Shown here: piece by piece, positions 42,701 through 55,639 of the stretch
Layout of the letters: each line of letters starts with the position of its first letter
How positions within the stretch are numbered: position 1 is the stretch's first letter
Assembly: GCA_019155185.1 (NCBI GenBank)
Contig: CM032817.1
Coordinates: 12,025,164 to 12,089,163 of the forward strand
Source of the DNA: Beaufortia kweichowensis
Lineage: Eukaryota > Chordata > Actinopteri > Cypriniformes > Gastromyzontidae
DNA length: 64,000 nt
Direction: 5' to 3'
Notes under the pieces: model-generated
Told to the model about the DNA's origin: nothing
The model's input: only the letters and a program-made list of their open reading frames with translations
Database searches by the model: none
Made by a program: the position numbers and the translations under genes

Positions 42701-45700
42701 GTGTAAGAATAATGAATGTTTCAGAGTGCATACCTGTGCTGTGAGATCATCACACACACACACACACATGCGGTTGACGTGTGATTGATGGCTTTCTGCT
42801 ATTTTTACAGTGAAACCAGCAGATTTAGAACAGAATGTACCTGAAGGTGTAAACACAAGCCAAAACTGGTTTGTGGAGGACTTCTCACACATCTGTCACC
42901 TATAGGGAGCTTCCTATGTAGACAACACACATCAAGACAGCTCACTATGGTTTTGGAGCAGGACCACATGCACTTGCTGTGATGATCTACACATGTTTGA
43001 TGTCTACATTCATTTAAACTCGGTTCATGTGTTCTGTGCACAGTTTGAACATTCTTTGTATTCACTGAATGTTCACAGACAGTATACATGCACAACACAG
43101 TGTATACTGCAGATTGTTTTCACACTTTATAGTAACAGTAACTGTGTGTGTGATATTGTGTTAGAAACTATAGTTACTATAGTATATTCTGTAAGGTAAC
43201 ATTTATTCTTTTCACTTGATTTGGATATGTGTGTGTGATTTTGCTTAGAGACATTCACATGTTTTTACATGTTGAGCTGCAGGTATGTCAAGTGTTCACT
43301 TTTCATCTGAATTAAATTAATGTGTTTGCTGAGAATTTAGGAAGTGTCTCATCCAAAAATTGGAAAAATGGATCAAATAAAATTTAATAAAAGTCTCTCT
43401 CTATTTCGCTATTTTTAATAAATGTGATCAAGTCTATTTCGTCTAATGAACTGCGCATGCCCAGTATATCTCCATAAGCAGCGTGTCACAACCGGTGAAT
43501 GGATCCTGTCAGTACAATAACATATTAGGAATAAACAAAAGCGACTGTAAACCCAATGCAAACTAAAAAAAAACCCTTTACGACTATTGCGAAGGATCAA
43601 ATTTACACACTGGAACCAGTTTCTCTGGACGAGACCCTTGTCCATTACCGTCAGACCACCCTCTATGTATGTGTGTGTGTGTCATGTTAGTGTAACTTGA
43701 TGCTCGAGGAGGGTTTCCATCACATGGTGGAAATTTCCACGCACGCCCCGCCAGTTAAATGGTTTGATCTAGAGTCTCGACCACCAGTTTGTCCTAATCC
43801 TGCGAGATTTGCGGTAATATCTTCAGGTTCCAGGTGGGTTCTCGCATGCTCACGTTTATTTATCAGGATGAAGTGACATGTTGTTCCTCCTTCATCATTG
43901 TTTGCGTTTGTATGAGATATAAATAATGCATAAAATATAGAGACCGATGTAAATAATAATATTTCACGTCATTCATGTTATTTCGCGTGTTTATTTAAAG
44001 TCTAAAGCGCGTTGTTTTGTTTCAGGGTGTTTTATGTCACATTTGCATGTAACATTTTGCACGAGGCACATTGCATCTATTTAAGGAAGGGTGTTGTCGT
44101 GCTGCGTGTTTCAAGCGCGTAAACGCCGAAAAGATCATATCATGCCTTACATCTGTTATATGCATGAATATATTTCATTTAAAAAACGGAATGCTTTGAT
44201 AGTTCGTGTTTTTACTGCTGGTTTCGCGAACACAAAGCGTTTGTGTTTGGCGCGCGCCCGCAACGAGCTCTTGCATCATGAATCCAACCTGCAGCATTAA
44301 AGAATCCCACACACACACACACGACACTCATTCAATCTGCAACACATTGTATAACATTGCTTCAATCATACAGTGTTTGTGGCAAACTGAAGTGTTTGTT
44401 TTCATTTCCCTTTTTGTCACAACATTGAAACTATAAACAAACGAGCTTTAAAAGAGCCACACGTGCAGGAACATTGATGTTTAAGTGCTGTTTTGAGAAA
44501 AACACTCGTGCATGTTTGTTAATGAAGTATAGGGCATTTGTGCTTTTAAACAAGTTGGTGTTTTTAAAAAATAAAGCTAAAACCCGTATAGTTCAGCGTG
44601 TTGTATGGGGTGGGGGTGGCATGATAAAAGCAGGGAGGTCTGTGAAACATTATTGATCTTTTATTTGAGTTATAATCATGTTCTTTAGTCTGTATAATGC
44701 TGATGAGTAGTGTAGGATTGTTGGACATGTGTTATGTTGTACTGGGTCTGTGAAATGTGTCATTGAGGGAGAACAGTATTGAAATACATTTAATGAAAGT
44801 CTGTTATTACTGTAACACATGGAGAGTTCAGATCATGATGCTGTGTATCTCCAAAGCTGATCCCAGATCTGATCTCCATGATACTCTTGTTTAAAGCATA
44901 TGAATGAACTCTGCTGTGTTTACATGAGCTTTATGGTAATCCAGAACATTCTGTGATGTGTGATCTGATGATTCTCATTCACAATCTCATAGCTCTTGAT
45001 GGTCCATTATCCATCATTCATGACTTAAACTTGATTTCTTGTGAATGTGTTTAACAATTTAACACTGAAGTGTGGCCTGTAAATACATATTTATTATGTC
45101 GGTTAACTGTGTTTGTTTCACTGTCTCTGATGACATAGATGATGTAGTATGTAATATGTAGTATGTTGTTTTGCTCTTTTACACATTGACAGTGTTGATT
45201 TTGAGTCACACAAAACATGAAGATCAAGTGTTAATGTAGAAACTTACTTTGCAAACATGACATTGAGCCTCTTCATAAACACATGTCCATCCATGTGTTT
45301 GTCTGTTCATGTCTTGCAGTTAAAGTTGTAAACATGTTGGATTCTTATATTATATCACTCCTGTCAGGTTTGATTATGTTTAAAATGCACCTGTCAATCA
45401 TTTCAGCCAAATCAGAGAATGTTTGATCTGCACCACTGTAGTGCACTTGAACTTTAGCTGACTGATTAGGGTGCGTGTAGTGTAACTCAGTAACTCAGCT
45501 CACATGCGGGTGACTTAAATCTCTCTTGATTTCTGTACACTTTAACAATGAAGCTAGAAAATACACACAAATATTATGTAAAGTAATCCATCTATTTCTC
45601 TATCTGCAGTGCAACAGAATGACGGTCAGCTGTCTGTCTGCTATATTTATTTTGGTACATATTGAGTGAAATAATTACAGAGAACAAACATAGATGAAGA

Positions 45701-46800
45701 CACAATGTTCCTGTCATCCTGTGCCTGTTTGTAAAGACGCCAAGAAATCATTTCATTATTGACTATATACGTTTGTGTTGTTAGCAACACTTGAGATCTC
45801 ATGAATTATGTTTTTGTTTTAAATTGGTCTGTTTTTAATGATGAATGTCTGGTTCTGTGTGAACTTTTAGACGGCTGTGTGGGAGACTCGGGTCAATCTA
45901 GTACATGTTCGGCTCCATCGCTGATGTCAAAAGCATTGAACAAATCAATAAACTGATAAGATGATGAACACAGAGAAGAAACCAAGGACATGACAAAGCA
46001 GACAAACAAAAAAATAGACTGAATCTATTGCTTAGCTTTTACATTTCTTTTCTTTTTTATTTAAATTGTTTTTATTATTTTTTTATTACTGAAGGTGAGC
46101 AGAAAACTTTTCATTCTGTAGTTTCGTTCGAGTTTAAAGAGTCATCTCTTCTTCATTTGTTGGGTATTATTGCTTCTGGTTTCTGTATTTTAATCACAGG
46201 AATCCTATGTTCTTTTTGTCACATTCATAACACATGTATTTTCCATTTTTTAAAATAAATAACTCCTGTATAGACTGATATTTTTCTGATGTCTGGACTC
46301 TATCAACAGTGCTTTAGTAAAATATAAACACATGATTCAATATATCGGTAATAAATACATTCTGTGAGAATTTATATTTTAAGTTTTGACTGAAAATGTC
46401 ACATCCATAACACTGGAATTGGCCAAATCTCGAGCAATGGCTAAACACTATTGTAGAGGTTTTGTTGTTTGAGTAGATGTTTCTGCTGTCTGTCTCAGTA
46501 GATTGATGTATATCTGTAATGTAACCTAAAGCCATTCAGGTCTCTCTGTGGATAATCTTAGAGCTGAAGAACATGAGTCCTGCTTGACATCCTCTATTTA
46601 CACAGACCATAATGGCGTCTCTCATATATGAGAATGAAAACAGACACAGAAGCCCCGCCCATCTTTCTGTCTGTGTCTATAAAGTGATTTATATCAGGAT
46701 TTATGTGAATATTGGCTTTTTGAGCTGTAGGGTGTTAGTGTGAGGTGTAGTGTGTGTTCTCACGTGGTGATGTGTTGAGTGTGTTTTGACCCTTGTGTCG
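39726..46800. other. Intergenic DNA between divergent tulp3 and slc38a4
   Basis: No protein gene was recognised. A moderately CpG-rich patch at 43.68-44.28 kb includes a GTGGAAATTTCCAC palindrome and a donor-like CCAG|GTGGGT near 43832, so it could be a distal slc38a4 promoter or exon. The rest is AT-rich unique sequence. Confidence 0.5.
43727..43740. promoter_or_regulatory. Perfect 14-bp palindrome, NF-kB-like
   Basis: GTGGAAATTTCCAC is self-complementary, and its core GGAAATTTCC is close to a kappaB site. Function is unproven. Confidence 0.25.
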
Positions 46801-46804
46801 GAGC

Positions 46805-46909
46805 GTCTGATTGGCTGGTTGCATTGAGAGGAGTGACTCCATATAAGGAAAGGCCTGTGAGCACAGGAAGCCTCTTTCTCCTTGAGATAGGAGCACCTGC
46901 ATCAAGACA
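46805..46909 (+). promoter_or_regulatory. Candidate slc38a4 promoter and first exon 1
   Basis: An inverted CCAAT box (GATTGG at 46809-46814) is followed by CCATATAAGG (46839-46848), which is both TATA-like and a perfect CArG/SRF box. A donor GTAAGA starts at 46910. The spacing suits a TATA promoter with a short non-coding exon of about 40 bp. Confidence 0.4.
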
Positions 46910-47142
46910 GTAAGAATTAGCTTTTTATTATGACTTGAATTTATTTTCAGTCAATAATTTATTATATCATTCAGATGCAGGAATGATGTGGGAAATTCCC
47001 AACAAAAATTAAACAATAATTTTTTTTATTGTAAAAATTAAAACAAATAATTTTACTACAAATACAATAAATACACTAGTACAATTACCACAATTTATTT
47101 GTAGTAAAACATTGAAATGCTGTTGATTACAGGGAGCACTTT

Positions 47143-47146
<4 letters not shown>

Positions 47147-47173
<27 letters not shown>

Positions 47174-47177
47174 TTTT
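47147..47177. repeat. (TTTA)n microsatellite
   Basis: About seven ATTT units. Confidence 0.9.
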
Positions 47178-47256
47178 TTAATTCTGTCTGAGAGTAGCAA
47201 AAGAACTCGTTTTTGAACACATTATTTGTGGCTCGTTCGCTCTGACTGGGTTCCAG

Positions 47257-47326
47257 TTCTGTGGAGTGATTGTTGGTTAATGTTTTGGGCTGGTAATCAA
47301 AAGGTTATTGGTTTAATTCCCACCGT
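47257..47326 (+). mobile_element. tRNA-derived SINE head remnant
   Basis: GTGGAGTGATTGTTGG, GGGCTGGTAATCAAAAGG and GGTTTAATTCCC follow the A-box, anticodon-arm and B-box order of a common fish tRNA-derived SINE. The copy is decayed. Confidence 0.5.
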
Positions 47327-47788
47327 GTATTTTTTTACACAAAATCAAACAAAAATGTTTATTATTCTACTGATAATGTCTTAAGTTATCACAGAAGTCA
47401 CAGTCAAATATCTGCTCATTTTTACAATCTTACTGTCAGATTGATCTTCAGATGGTTTTAATGTTTCCAGTCTGGATTCAGTAAAGGTTTTCTGCATCTG
47501 TCGGTCTCCGGTCAGTGACCTGTGATGATTTATGCACACACCATCTGAAGCGTGTGCAGATTGGCGGCTGTAGACGGGCAGTGCCGCAGTGAGTCATCAA
47601 TATCTGTGTCCGTGAGGACGAATAAACCCATCCGCACGCCAGATTCTTGCCTCACTGCAAACATAAGTTTATGCAACGAGTCGTCTTATCTCAAACTCGT
47701 TTTTGGAAGCCCCAGTCGTGACGCAGGTGGGTGTTAACCGAGGGGGGCGGGGCTTGGTACTGAATGGTTGTCAATCGGGAGCGTTCTG

Positions 47789-47909
47789 ATTGGTTAAAGG
47801 CGGCCCTCCCAATGCTCTTTAAAGCACTTACTTACCTTCAGAGCTAAAACGAAGCTCATCCTTGTTCTGTCAGCACATCTCATATTCTGAATCTGAGCCG
47901 GCACACGCT
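47789..47909 (+). promoter_or_regulatory. Candidate slc38a4 promoter and first exon 2
   Basis: An inverted CCAAT box (GATTGG) near 47788 and a TTTAAAG TATA-like element near 47818 are followed by a donor GTGAGT starting at 47910, in the same layout as the candidate at 46.8 kb. Confidence 0.35.
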
Positions 47910-49631
47910 GTGAGTAACTAAACCACCTTTACCACTTAAACTAGAGAAGCACAGTTTGTGTATTTCTGCATTTGGTGTGTGTGTTTGTGTGTCATTGGCT
48001 GTATGGTTGTGTAAAGCTGCTCGCTCACATATTTCATCTGATCTGCACTTTATATGCACGTTTGGCTTAAAATAATTCATGCAAGTTGCAGAAGAAGATT
48101 TAAGGGTTAATGGGGATGAATGGTCACAAATAATACAATTATTGACGTTTTGTAAAAGTATAGAGCTTTAAAATAAATATGGCTTGCATAGTTAACACTT
48201 TTTGTTTTTAATAGATTTGCTAAAAAAATTGAAGTTCATATTAAAATCTTATCTAAGCAGAGCTTGAAATGTTGTTGAGATCTTCACACATTAAGAGTTT
48301 CAAGAGCTATAAATCAAACATCTCAGTTTAATCTCATTGATCTGTTAATAAGATGTGATTTGTCATCTGTCTTTATACAATGAGATGCTTGTGTTGAATG
48401 TTGAAGGTTTGGTTTCTGTGGTTTGGATTTATTAATTGTTGTCTTGTTTGGTTTGGTTCTTGGTTGCCACACCAGCTTTAATCACTTTGTGATCACTGGT
48501 TAAACTGGTTTTACAGGACTGGAGTTCATGTGTTTGGTCTGTTTAACGTATGTGACATGAACAATATGTTTTTACAAGTTGGCAGTATGATAATAGTATT
48601 TTGTATTTTCAGTTGTAAATTGCAGTAATGTTGAATTTTGCAATACTGTTATTATTTAGTCTGTTTTCAAATAATCCAGTGGATTGAATACTTCTTTCAT
48701 AAAGTAATAAAAGTATTTAATATCTTATATGTTTTTAGTTTTTTTTTTTGATGTGTTGTGCTCTGTTTTGTTATATTATTCTAACATAAAAATAATTTTC
48801 CAGACCACAGATAGAAATGGAAATGTATCTACCTCATCCCTGTCATCATCCCAACACCATCTCTGCATTTCTGCTGTCGTGCATTAACAGGAAATCTTCT
48901 GTGAATTATAAGACATTGCTAAATGATGATGGTTAATGAGACACCTCAGTCTGTAATGATTTCCCCGGTACTTTGGGTGGGTCGTGTGTTCAGAACATTC
49001 AGAATGTTCCTGTGGACTCTGTTTGGTTTTCCATGTGTCTATAGTTTAGTGTTGAGGTGGTCACTTTGGCTGTATGTATGAATCGTATCAATGAGGGCTT
49101 TGTGTTTGTGAAGAGGAGGATTGTGGGTAATTGGGTGTAAGAATGGTTCAGCAGCGGTTTGGCTTGTTAACTGGCTCATCTGAGGCTTATGTAATCCTCT
49201 CCATCTCCGTGAGCGCTCGGGAAACGGATTACTGAACGCTTTCTGCTTTGCTTAGTCTGGAAATAGCTGACCTGAGGCCAGTGAGTGTTGGCCGCTCATG
49301 ACAGGTGTGCGCTGGACTCGACTAAACGCGGCCGATTCCAGAACACAGACGTCATGGAGTGCGTCCGACGCTCGGATACACGACATTAAACAAACAACAC
49401 CTTCATTATGTGGACCTGGAAAGAGAAAACTGACGTAACAGAGTTCAATTTAGCATTTGTTCCCCGATCAGTGTTTACATCTGTGTGTGTGTGTCTGAAT
49501 ATAAACACCAATTATCAGTGATGTCATCTGATGCAATGTGAATCATGAAGGTTTTTGAGGTTGTTAAGGTTGTAGGTTCAGAAAGGGCCAGTTCATGAGC
49601 TGTGTGTGTTATTTGACACATTTCTCTGCAG
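47910..49631 (+). other. Probable slc38a4 5' intron
   Basis: No coding content. It ends at a pyrimidine tract and CAG acceptor (49629-49631) leading into the exon with the start codon. Confidence 0.5.
49529..49537 (+). promoter_or_regulatory. slc38a4: Amino-acid-response-element-like motif
   Basis: TGATGCAAT is the C/EBP-ATF composite (CARE/AARE) known from intron 1 of the paralogue SLC38A2. It lies 95 bp before the acceptor of the start-codon exon. The same nonamer recurs at 55504-55512 and 59827-59835. Confidence 0.4.
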
Positions 49632-49657
49632 GTGATATCCTGATCACATCTGTAAAC

Positions 49658-52600
49658 ATGGACCGTGTGGAGCTGAAGAAAGTAAACACCGAGCTGGATG
49701 ATGAGAGCAGTTACACTGAACCCATCGATTCTGAGAAATCAACTATGGGCAGGTCAGAGACCTTCACAATGTTTGACGTAATGACAGTAACACGACTGAG
49801 AAGCACGTAACTGCAAACAAGTCTCGTGACACCACATTTACTTCTGTCTCACAGTCGCTTTCTGGATGAAGATGATGCTGAGAGTCAGAAGTTTCTCACT
49901 AATGGAATGATAAAGAAAAAGAAATATGAAGAATACGATGAAGAATATGTAAATACACACCATCATTCTTTTTATAGATAAAAGCATCGGTTGAATGCCT
50001 AAATGTAAATGTATTTTTCTTGGCTTGTTTATCTCTTTCAGCACCCAGGTCACGCGTCCTTTGGAATGTCCGTCTTTAACCTCAGTAACGCCATCATGGG
50101 CAGCGGCATTCTGGGATTGTCTTTCGCAATGGCCAACACAGGCATCGTTCTGTTTGTGTAAGTGTGTTTGTACCCTTCAACCTTTCCAGATCTCGTGTAA
50201 GGTCGTGTGTCCACCAAAGTGATTATTTTAGGAGAACATAATGTTTGGAGTGGCATGTTATTTCATGTTCAGTCATGAGGTTGAAAAATGTTCATTTGAT
50301 ACTTCTACAACAACTGAAAAGCAATGCAAAAGTGAATATGTCAGTTGTTAGAGTATCCACGTCTGTACCAGATGATATCCCTTGGCTACCGTAATATTAA
50401 TATGAACTGATTTTGTATCATAGCAACCAAATCATCTAAAAAAGGGCTGTCACGTGCTGTGAAAAAGTGACAATTGGTTTGATTCAAATAGGTTTTACTT
50501 TGTAATTTCCCTTGACGGCTTATGTATGTGTCCAGCGTGTCTCTTGAGAGGTTGTTATCTAAGAATTCTCCAGAGGACATTGTGTGTCAGGCTTTCAGAC
50601 TGTTCTGCTGCTGCTGGTGTCTGTGACAGATTCCACATACAGACAGCCGGGATATTTATAACTCAACAGCTCTCGTCTCGGTGTGTGTGTGATTGACAGC
50701 AGTCAGCTGTGGTCATCACAGTCGTACTGACCTCACATTCTCTCTACAGCAGATAAAGCAAACACACACCTTTAGCGTTGTGCAGCGTACAGTTATCACT
50801 TGTGTAATGTGTCGGGTGGTTATTTCTGATTTGTGACACACAGACAGCCCGTGTCATGTTCCCAGTCTCTTTCAGTTTCTCTGGCTATGACTGAGGTTGA
50901 TCTAGTATAGGTGTGCTGTAGATCGGCTGTAGTGTTTAATGTTTAACTCATTTGTGAGTCCAGCAGATGCTCACACACACTTTTAGACATTTACTTACAA
51001 ACAAATTGCTGTCTGTCTGTAACCGTACACATGTATAAATATCAAATGTTGTGTAGACACAAACACAATACAACAAGACCAAGGCGTTGGCTAACACAAA
51101 GATACAAATCTCTAATGTTGATTAAAAGGTTTTCTCATGTTTGTCATTGTTGTAGATTTCTTCTGTTTGGTGTGGCCATTCTGTCTCTCTACTCTGTTCA
51201 TCTGTTACTGGTGACGGCAAAAGAAGGAGGTGAGTGTGTCCAGAGATACAAACACACACATTCATGTATAAAACAGATGAGATAACCATCTGTGACCGCA
51301 GGATCGCTGATCTATGAGAAGCTCGGAGAGAGAGCGTTCGGCTGGCCGGGCAAAATGGCAGCGTTCGGCTCTATAACGCTACAAAACATCGGAGGTATAA
51401 AGTGACACGCTGAAATCTTTCTTTTAGTGTTTAGTCGATGTGTTTCTCAACAGCTGATGTGTGTGTTTGCCTTCAGCCATGTCGAGTTACCTTTTTATAG
51501 TCAAATACGAGCTGCCGGAGGTCATCCGAGCTTTCCTTGGACTGGAAGAGATTTCTGGGTAAGTCTGTGACATTTGTTTCTATACGATCATTGGGATTTA
51601 ATTAGGTGTAGCATTGTGGTTTAAAAGAATGGATTTGATTGGTTGTTGACATTGTTTCTTTAGGGAATGGTTCCTGAATGGGAATTACTTGGTGGTGTTT
51701 GTGTCCATTGGAATAATTTTACCCTTGTCTCTGTTGAAAAACCTCGGTAAGACCTCAGTGTGTGTGTGTGAGTCATTGTGTAATGTTGTGTTTATTGTGT
51801 GGCGCTCACCGTGTTGTCATCTTTCAGGGTATCTTGGATACACCAGTGGATTTTCTCTCTCCTGTATGGTGTTTTTTCTGGGCGTGGTACGTTTACCTCT
51901 TAGATAATATTTTATATTCAATTATTTCAAGTTTTGACTGAAACAGATTCAGCTCATGTTTGTAAACTTGTTCCTCTATCTTTCAGCTGATCTATAAGAA
52001 GACGATTCTGCCCTGCCCTCTTCCGTTCTTTTATCAACACGAGTCTAACATGAGTATTAATGGATCGGATGCGCTGGGTCTGTTCGCCATGCAGAATGCC
52101 TCTGCTCTGGCATATATCTCTGATACGGCTGTGAACGGACCTCACCTGCATCCTCACACACCTGTCCACGACTCTACGGTTCATTACACGCCTCGTCCTG
52201 AAGATGCTGAGGAGATGTGCACGCCTAAATACTTTGTGTTCAATTCTCAGGTGATGATACAGATCTAGATATATCAGATATTGAGTATGTGTGGATGAGA
52301 TGTGACTCATGGTGTGTGTTGTGTTTCAGACCGCTTACACTGTTCCCATTCTCGCTTTTGCGTTTGTGTGTCATCCTGAAGTTCTGCCCATCTACAGCGA
52401 ACTCAAAGAGTGAGTTAAAAGACAAGACTAGAATTTTATTATGTTCTGCTGTTGACTCACACATGTGTGTTTGTGTTTTTCCAGTCGTTCTCGGAGGAAG
52501 ATGCAAGCGGTGTCAAATCTGTCCATCCTTGCTATGTTGGTTATGTATCTGCTCTCAGCCCTCTTCGGTTATCTGACATTTTATGGTATGATACACACAA

Positions 52601-53457
52601 TCAAAACCAAACACACAAACCTCTGACATCACAAATTAAACAAGCTACTAATTACCCTCTCTCTCTCTCTCTCTCTCACTCGCTCACTCTCACTCGCTCT
52701 CTCCCCCTCTCCCCCTCTCTCTCTCCCCCTCTCTCTCTCCCCCTCTCTCTCTCTTTCTCTCTCTCTCCTCAGATCACGTGGAGGCAGAGTTATTACACAC
52801 CTTCACTAAAGTCTACAAGTTTGATACTATGCTTCTGTTGGTGCGTTTGGCTGTTCTGACCGCAGTCACACTCACTGTTCCTATAGTGCTGTTCCCTGTG
52901 AGTACCCAAACACACACACAAACACACACATGCATACAAATCTCTCCTCTTACAAGCATTATGACATTTATTCAGGTGTATTTAATGTCAGTTTGACTCT
53001 TGTGTGAATGGTGATGTGATATGTTGAAACACATGACTGTGATGATAAAAGAGAAACACTAGAGGGTGATGTTGTGTCATCTGTCATGGGTTGTCTGTCA
53101 CTTCACACATTTTAAATGATGAAACAGATGCCTTGATAAAAGCTGATTTAAAAATATTTCTGTTTATATATGTATAAGTGTAAATAATGATAATACATAC
53201 ATGTTAACAGGTTAGAGATGGTTGAATGTAGAATGTTTTACTGAGTAACTCGGCAAATAACTCATTAATTAATTAATTAATTCTGCTAAATATATTCTGT
53301 AATGAAGAAAAGGAACTGCTCTAAAGTTAATATTATTAAAGTTACTGTTCATATAAAATGTCACAACATTCATAATGATTCAGCTGACAAATAAATCACA
53401 GCGTGCAGATTCTCTGTGTAGTGACAGACAAGACAGAAAGAGGGCGTTCGAGCTCTC

Positions 53458-53515
<58 letters not shown>

Positions 53516-55564
53516 CTGTGAGGGAGGGCAGGTGCAGGGAATGGAATGGAATATTACTGAGATGCAGTGCAGACAGTGACCTTGTAAAAATTGCAGTTAT
53601 GCTATCAACACACACAACACACCCCTGATGATGTGTTTCATTGTGGGCTTAAACATCCTGTTGGAAAAATGGCTGGAACTATTATACTAAAATCTGAACT
53701 AAGATGAAATATATATAGATCAGATATAATATATAATAATATATCAGAGAAGCATTTCAAACCTCCTAGTCATTTCTTGTCTCATCAGAGCAAAGCCGAA
53801 ACTGAAGCGGGTTCAAGCCGAGCGTTCTACAGGAATCTGTTCGTGAGTTGTACGCTTGAGGTTGTCGAGTTTGTGACATTTTGTGTTTCCAGGGAGTTTT
53901 GGCCTTCGCGTCTCTGTTAAATGTCACGGCCTTTGTGAGCGAGATTTATTTTGCTTTGACTAAGAGCCACAGAGACCTTGAGTCATCCACACACAGACAA
54001 CACTAACAGAGTCATGACAAACAGATGATAGCACATCCGTGATGACCGTGAACGAGTGCTTTGAGAATCACGGCTTATTTTAAAACGCACTTCTTTCCTG
54101 TTGCTACTGTTCAAAAAGAGATGACGACTGAATTTTGGGGTGACACGTGTAATCATGTGTTAAATGAGTTTAGATCTACACGAGCACTAACAGGTCTGTT
54201 ATAGATAGTCTGCTACTTTCCCTTTAAAGTGATGTGATGCTGTTCATCTCCAGTTGCACACAGTGTAACATGCTTGTATTTACATGTAGGTCACACCCGC
54301 TCGCATCTGATGAATGGACTTGTGACCGCTGCCCGTACAATTCCATTCCTGTAACCGGCAGTGGCTTTGACTCCAGCCCTGTAATTATAAGCTGGTCTGT
54401 AAAGGCGTCGTCCCACCTGAAATGTTTAGCCCAGACCTCACCTTTATCAGTCACACTGGATGATGAGGAATGGAAAAGTCTGTCTGTGATATTTCTCAGG
54501 TCTGAGGCTCATTGATCACTATTAATGTCCACTCCATCAGGGGATATTTGCTTCAATTTTGCTTTGAGTTATGTTTCGTTTTTCCTGTCTTATCTGCTTA
54601 AAGGGAGTGATATATTCGTCCACTGTGAGGTCCGGTCAAAGGTCATGTCAGGGTCACTCACATGATCTCTGCTCCATACAGCTGATTATAGAGCTGGTTA
54701 TAGCCTGTAATTGTGTGTGAAAGTGCTCTTAAATATCTGACCCTGACTCATCTCACTATTTTATGTAGTCAGGTATGAATTTGTAGGAAGTAATTGTACA
54801 AAAATGTATGATTATTAGAAAAAGGTATAATAAACAATTGTATGAATTCATATGAATTGAATTGTCGCTTTCCAGCTGTTTTAGCTTTTAGTTTTTCCCG
54901 GCAGAAAGAGGAAAGACGTGTCTGCGGTGAGTTGAGAATTGGAGTCAGTGGTTGAATATCACACATTCAGTCGTGTGGTCAGCGCAGGACTTCAGAGAGA
55001 CTCGCCGGCAGATGCCGAATGCTTTCAGGTCAAACGGTCAGAGAACGGAAATGTTTCACTCATGTGACAAACAGAAACTTCAGATTAAAGACCTGTAAGA
55101 AAGAGTCAAATGGTATTTGCCATTGGCAGGTGCTGGTCTATTTATTCAAAAGAGCATTTTATTAGGACACATGTGTGTATGTTTGGACAACATGCAAGCT
55201 GAGGACTGAGGACTGAGCTCCATGTTCCATGTTAAGACACTTTTAATGTGTTTAAGTTCATTTTCTTGTACAACTTTACTAGCAAATAGATGCTTTTAAA
55301 CTACAGATCATTGTAGATGTAGATGTCATGAGGACTTTAAAGATCTCACTTGTGATCCGTGTGTCCTGTGACATGAGTCTAATCTGTTTTTGGGTTCAGA
55401 GCCATTAGATGCAAGAAAGTCAGGATGCATTTACTTCTGCATCAGAGCCGTCAGAAAGACTGATGGATGTCACACTTCTGTCTGTCTGTTACTTCCTGCT
55501 GGCTGATGCAATCCAACCACTCGCTTACACTGTTAATCCTGTACTAGACTCCACCCTAAACCTG

Positions 55565-55639
<75 letters not shown>

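Noticed and set aside
47257..47326. Functional tRNA gene (also 39652-39725)
   Set aside because: A and B boxes are visible but stems do not pair and the sequence matches a decayed SINE head.
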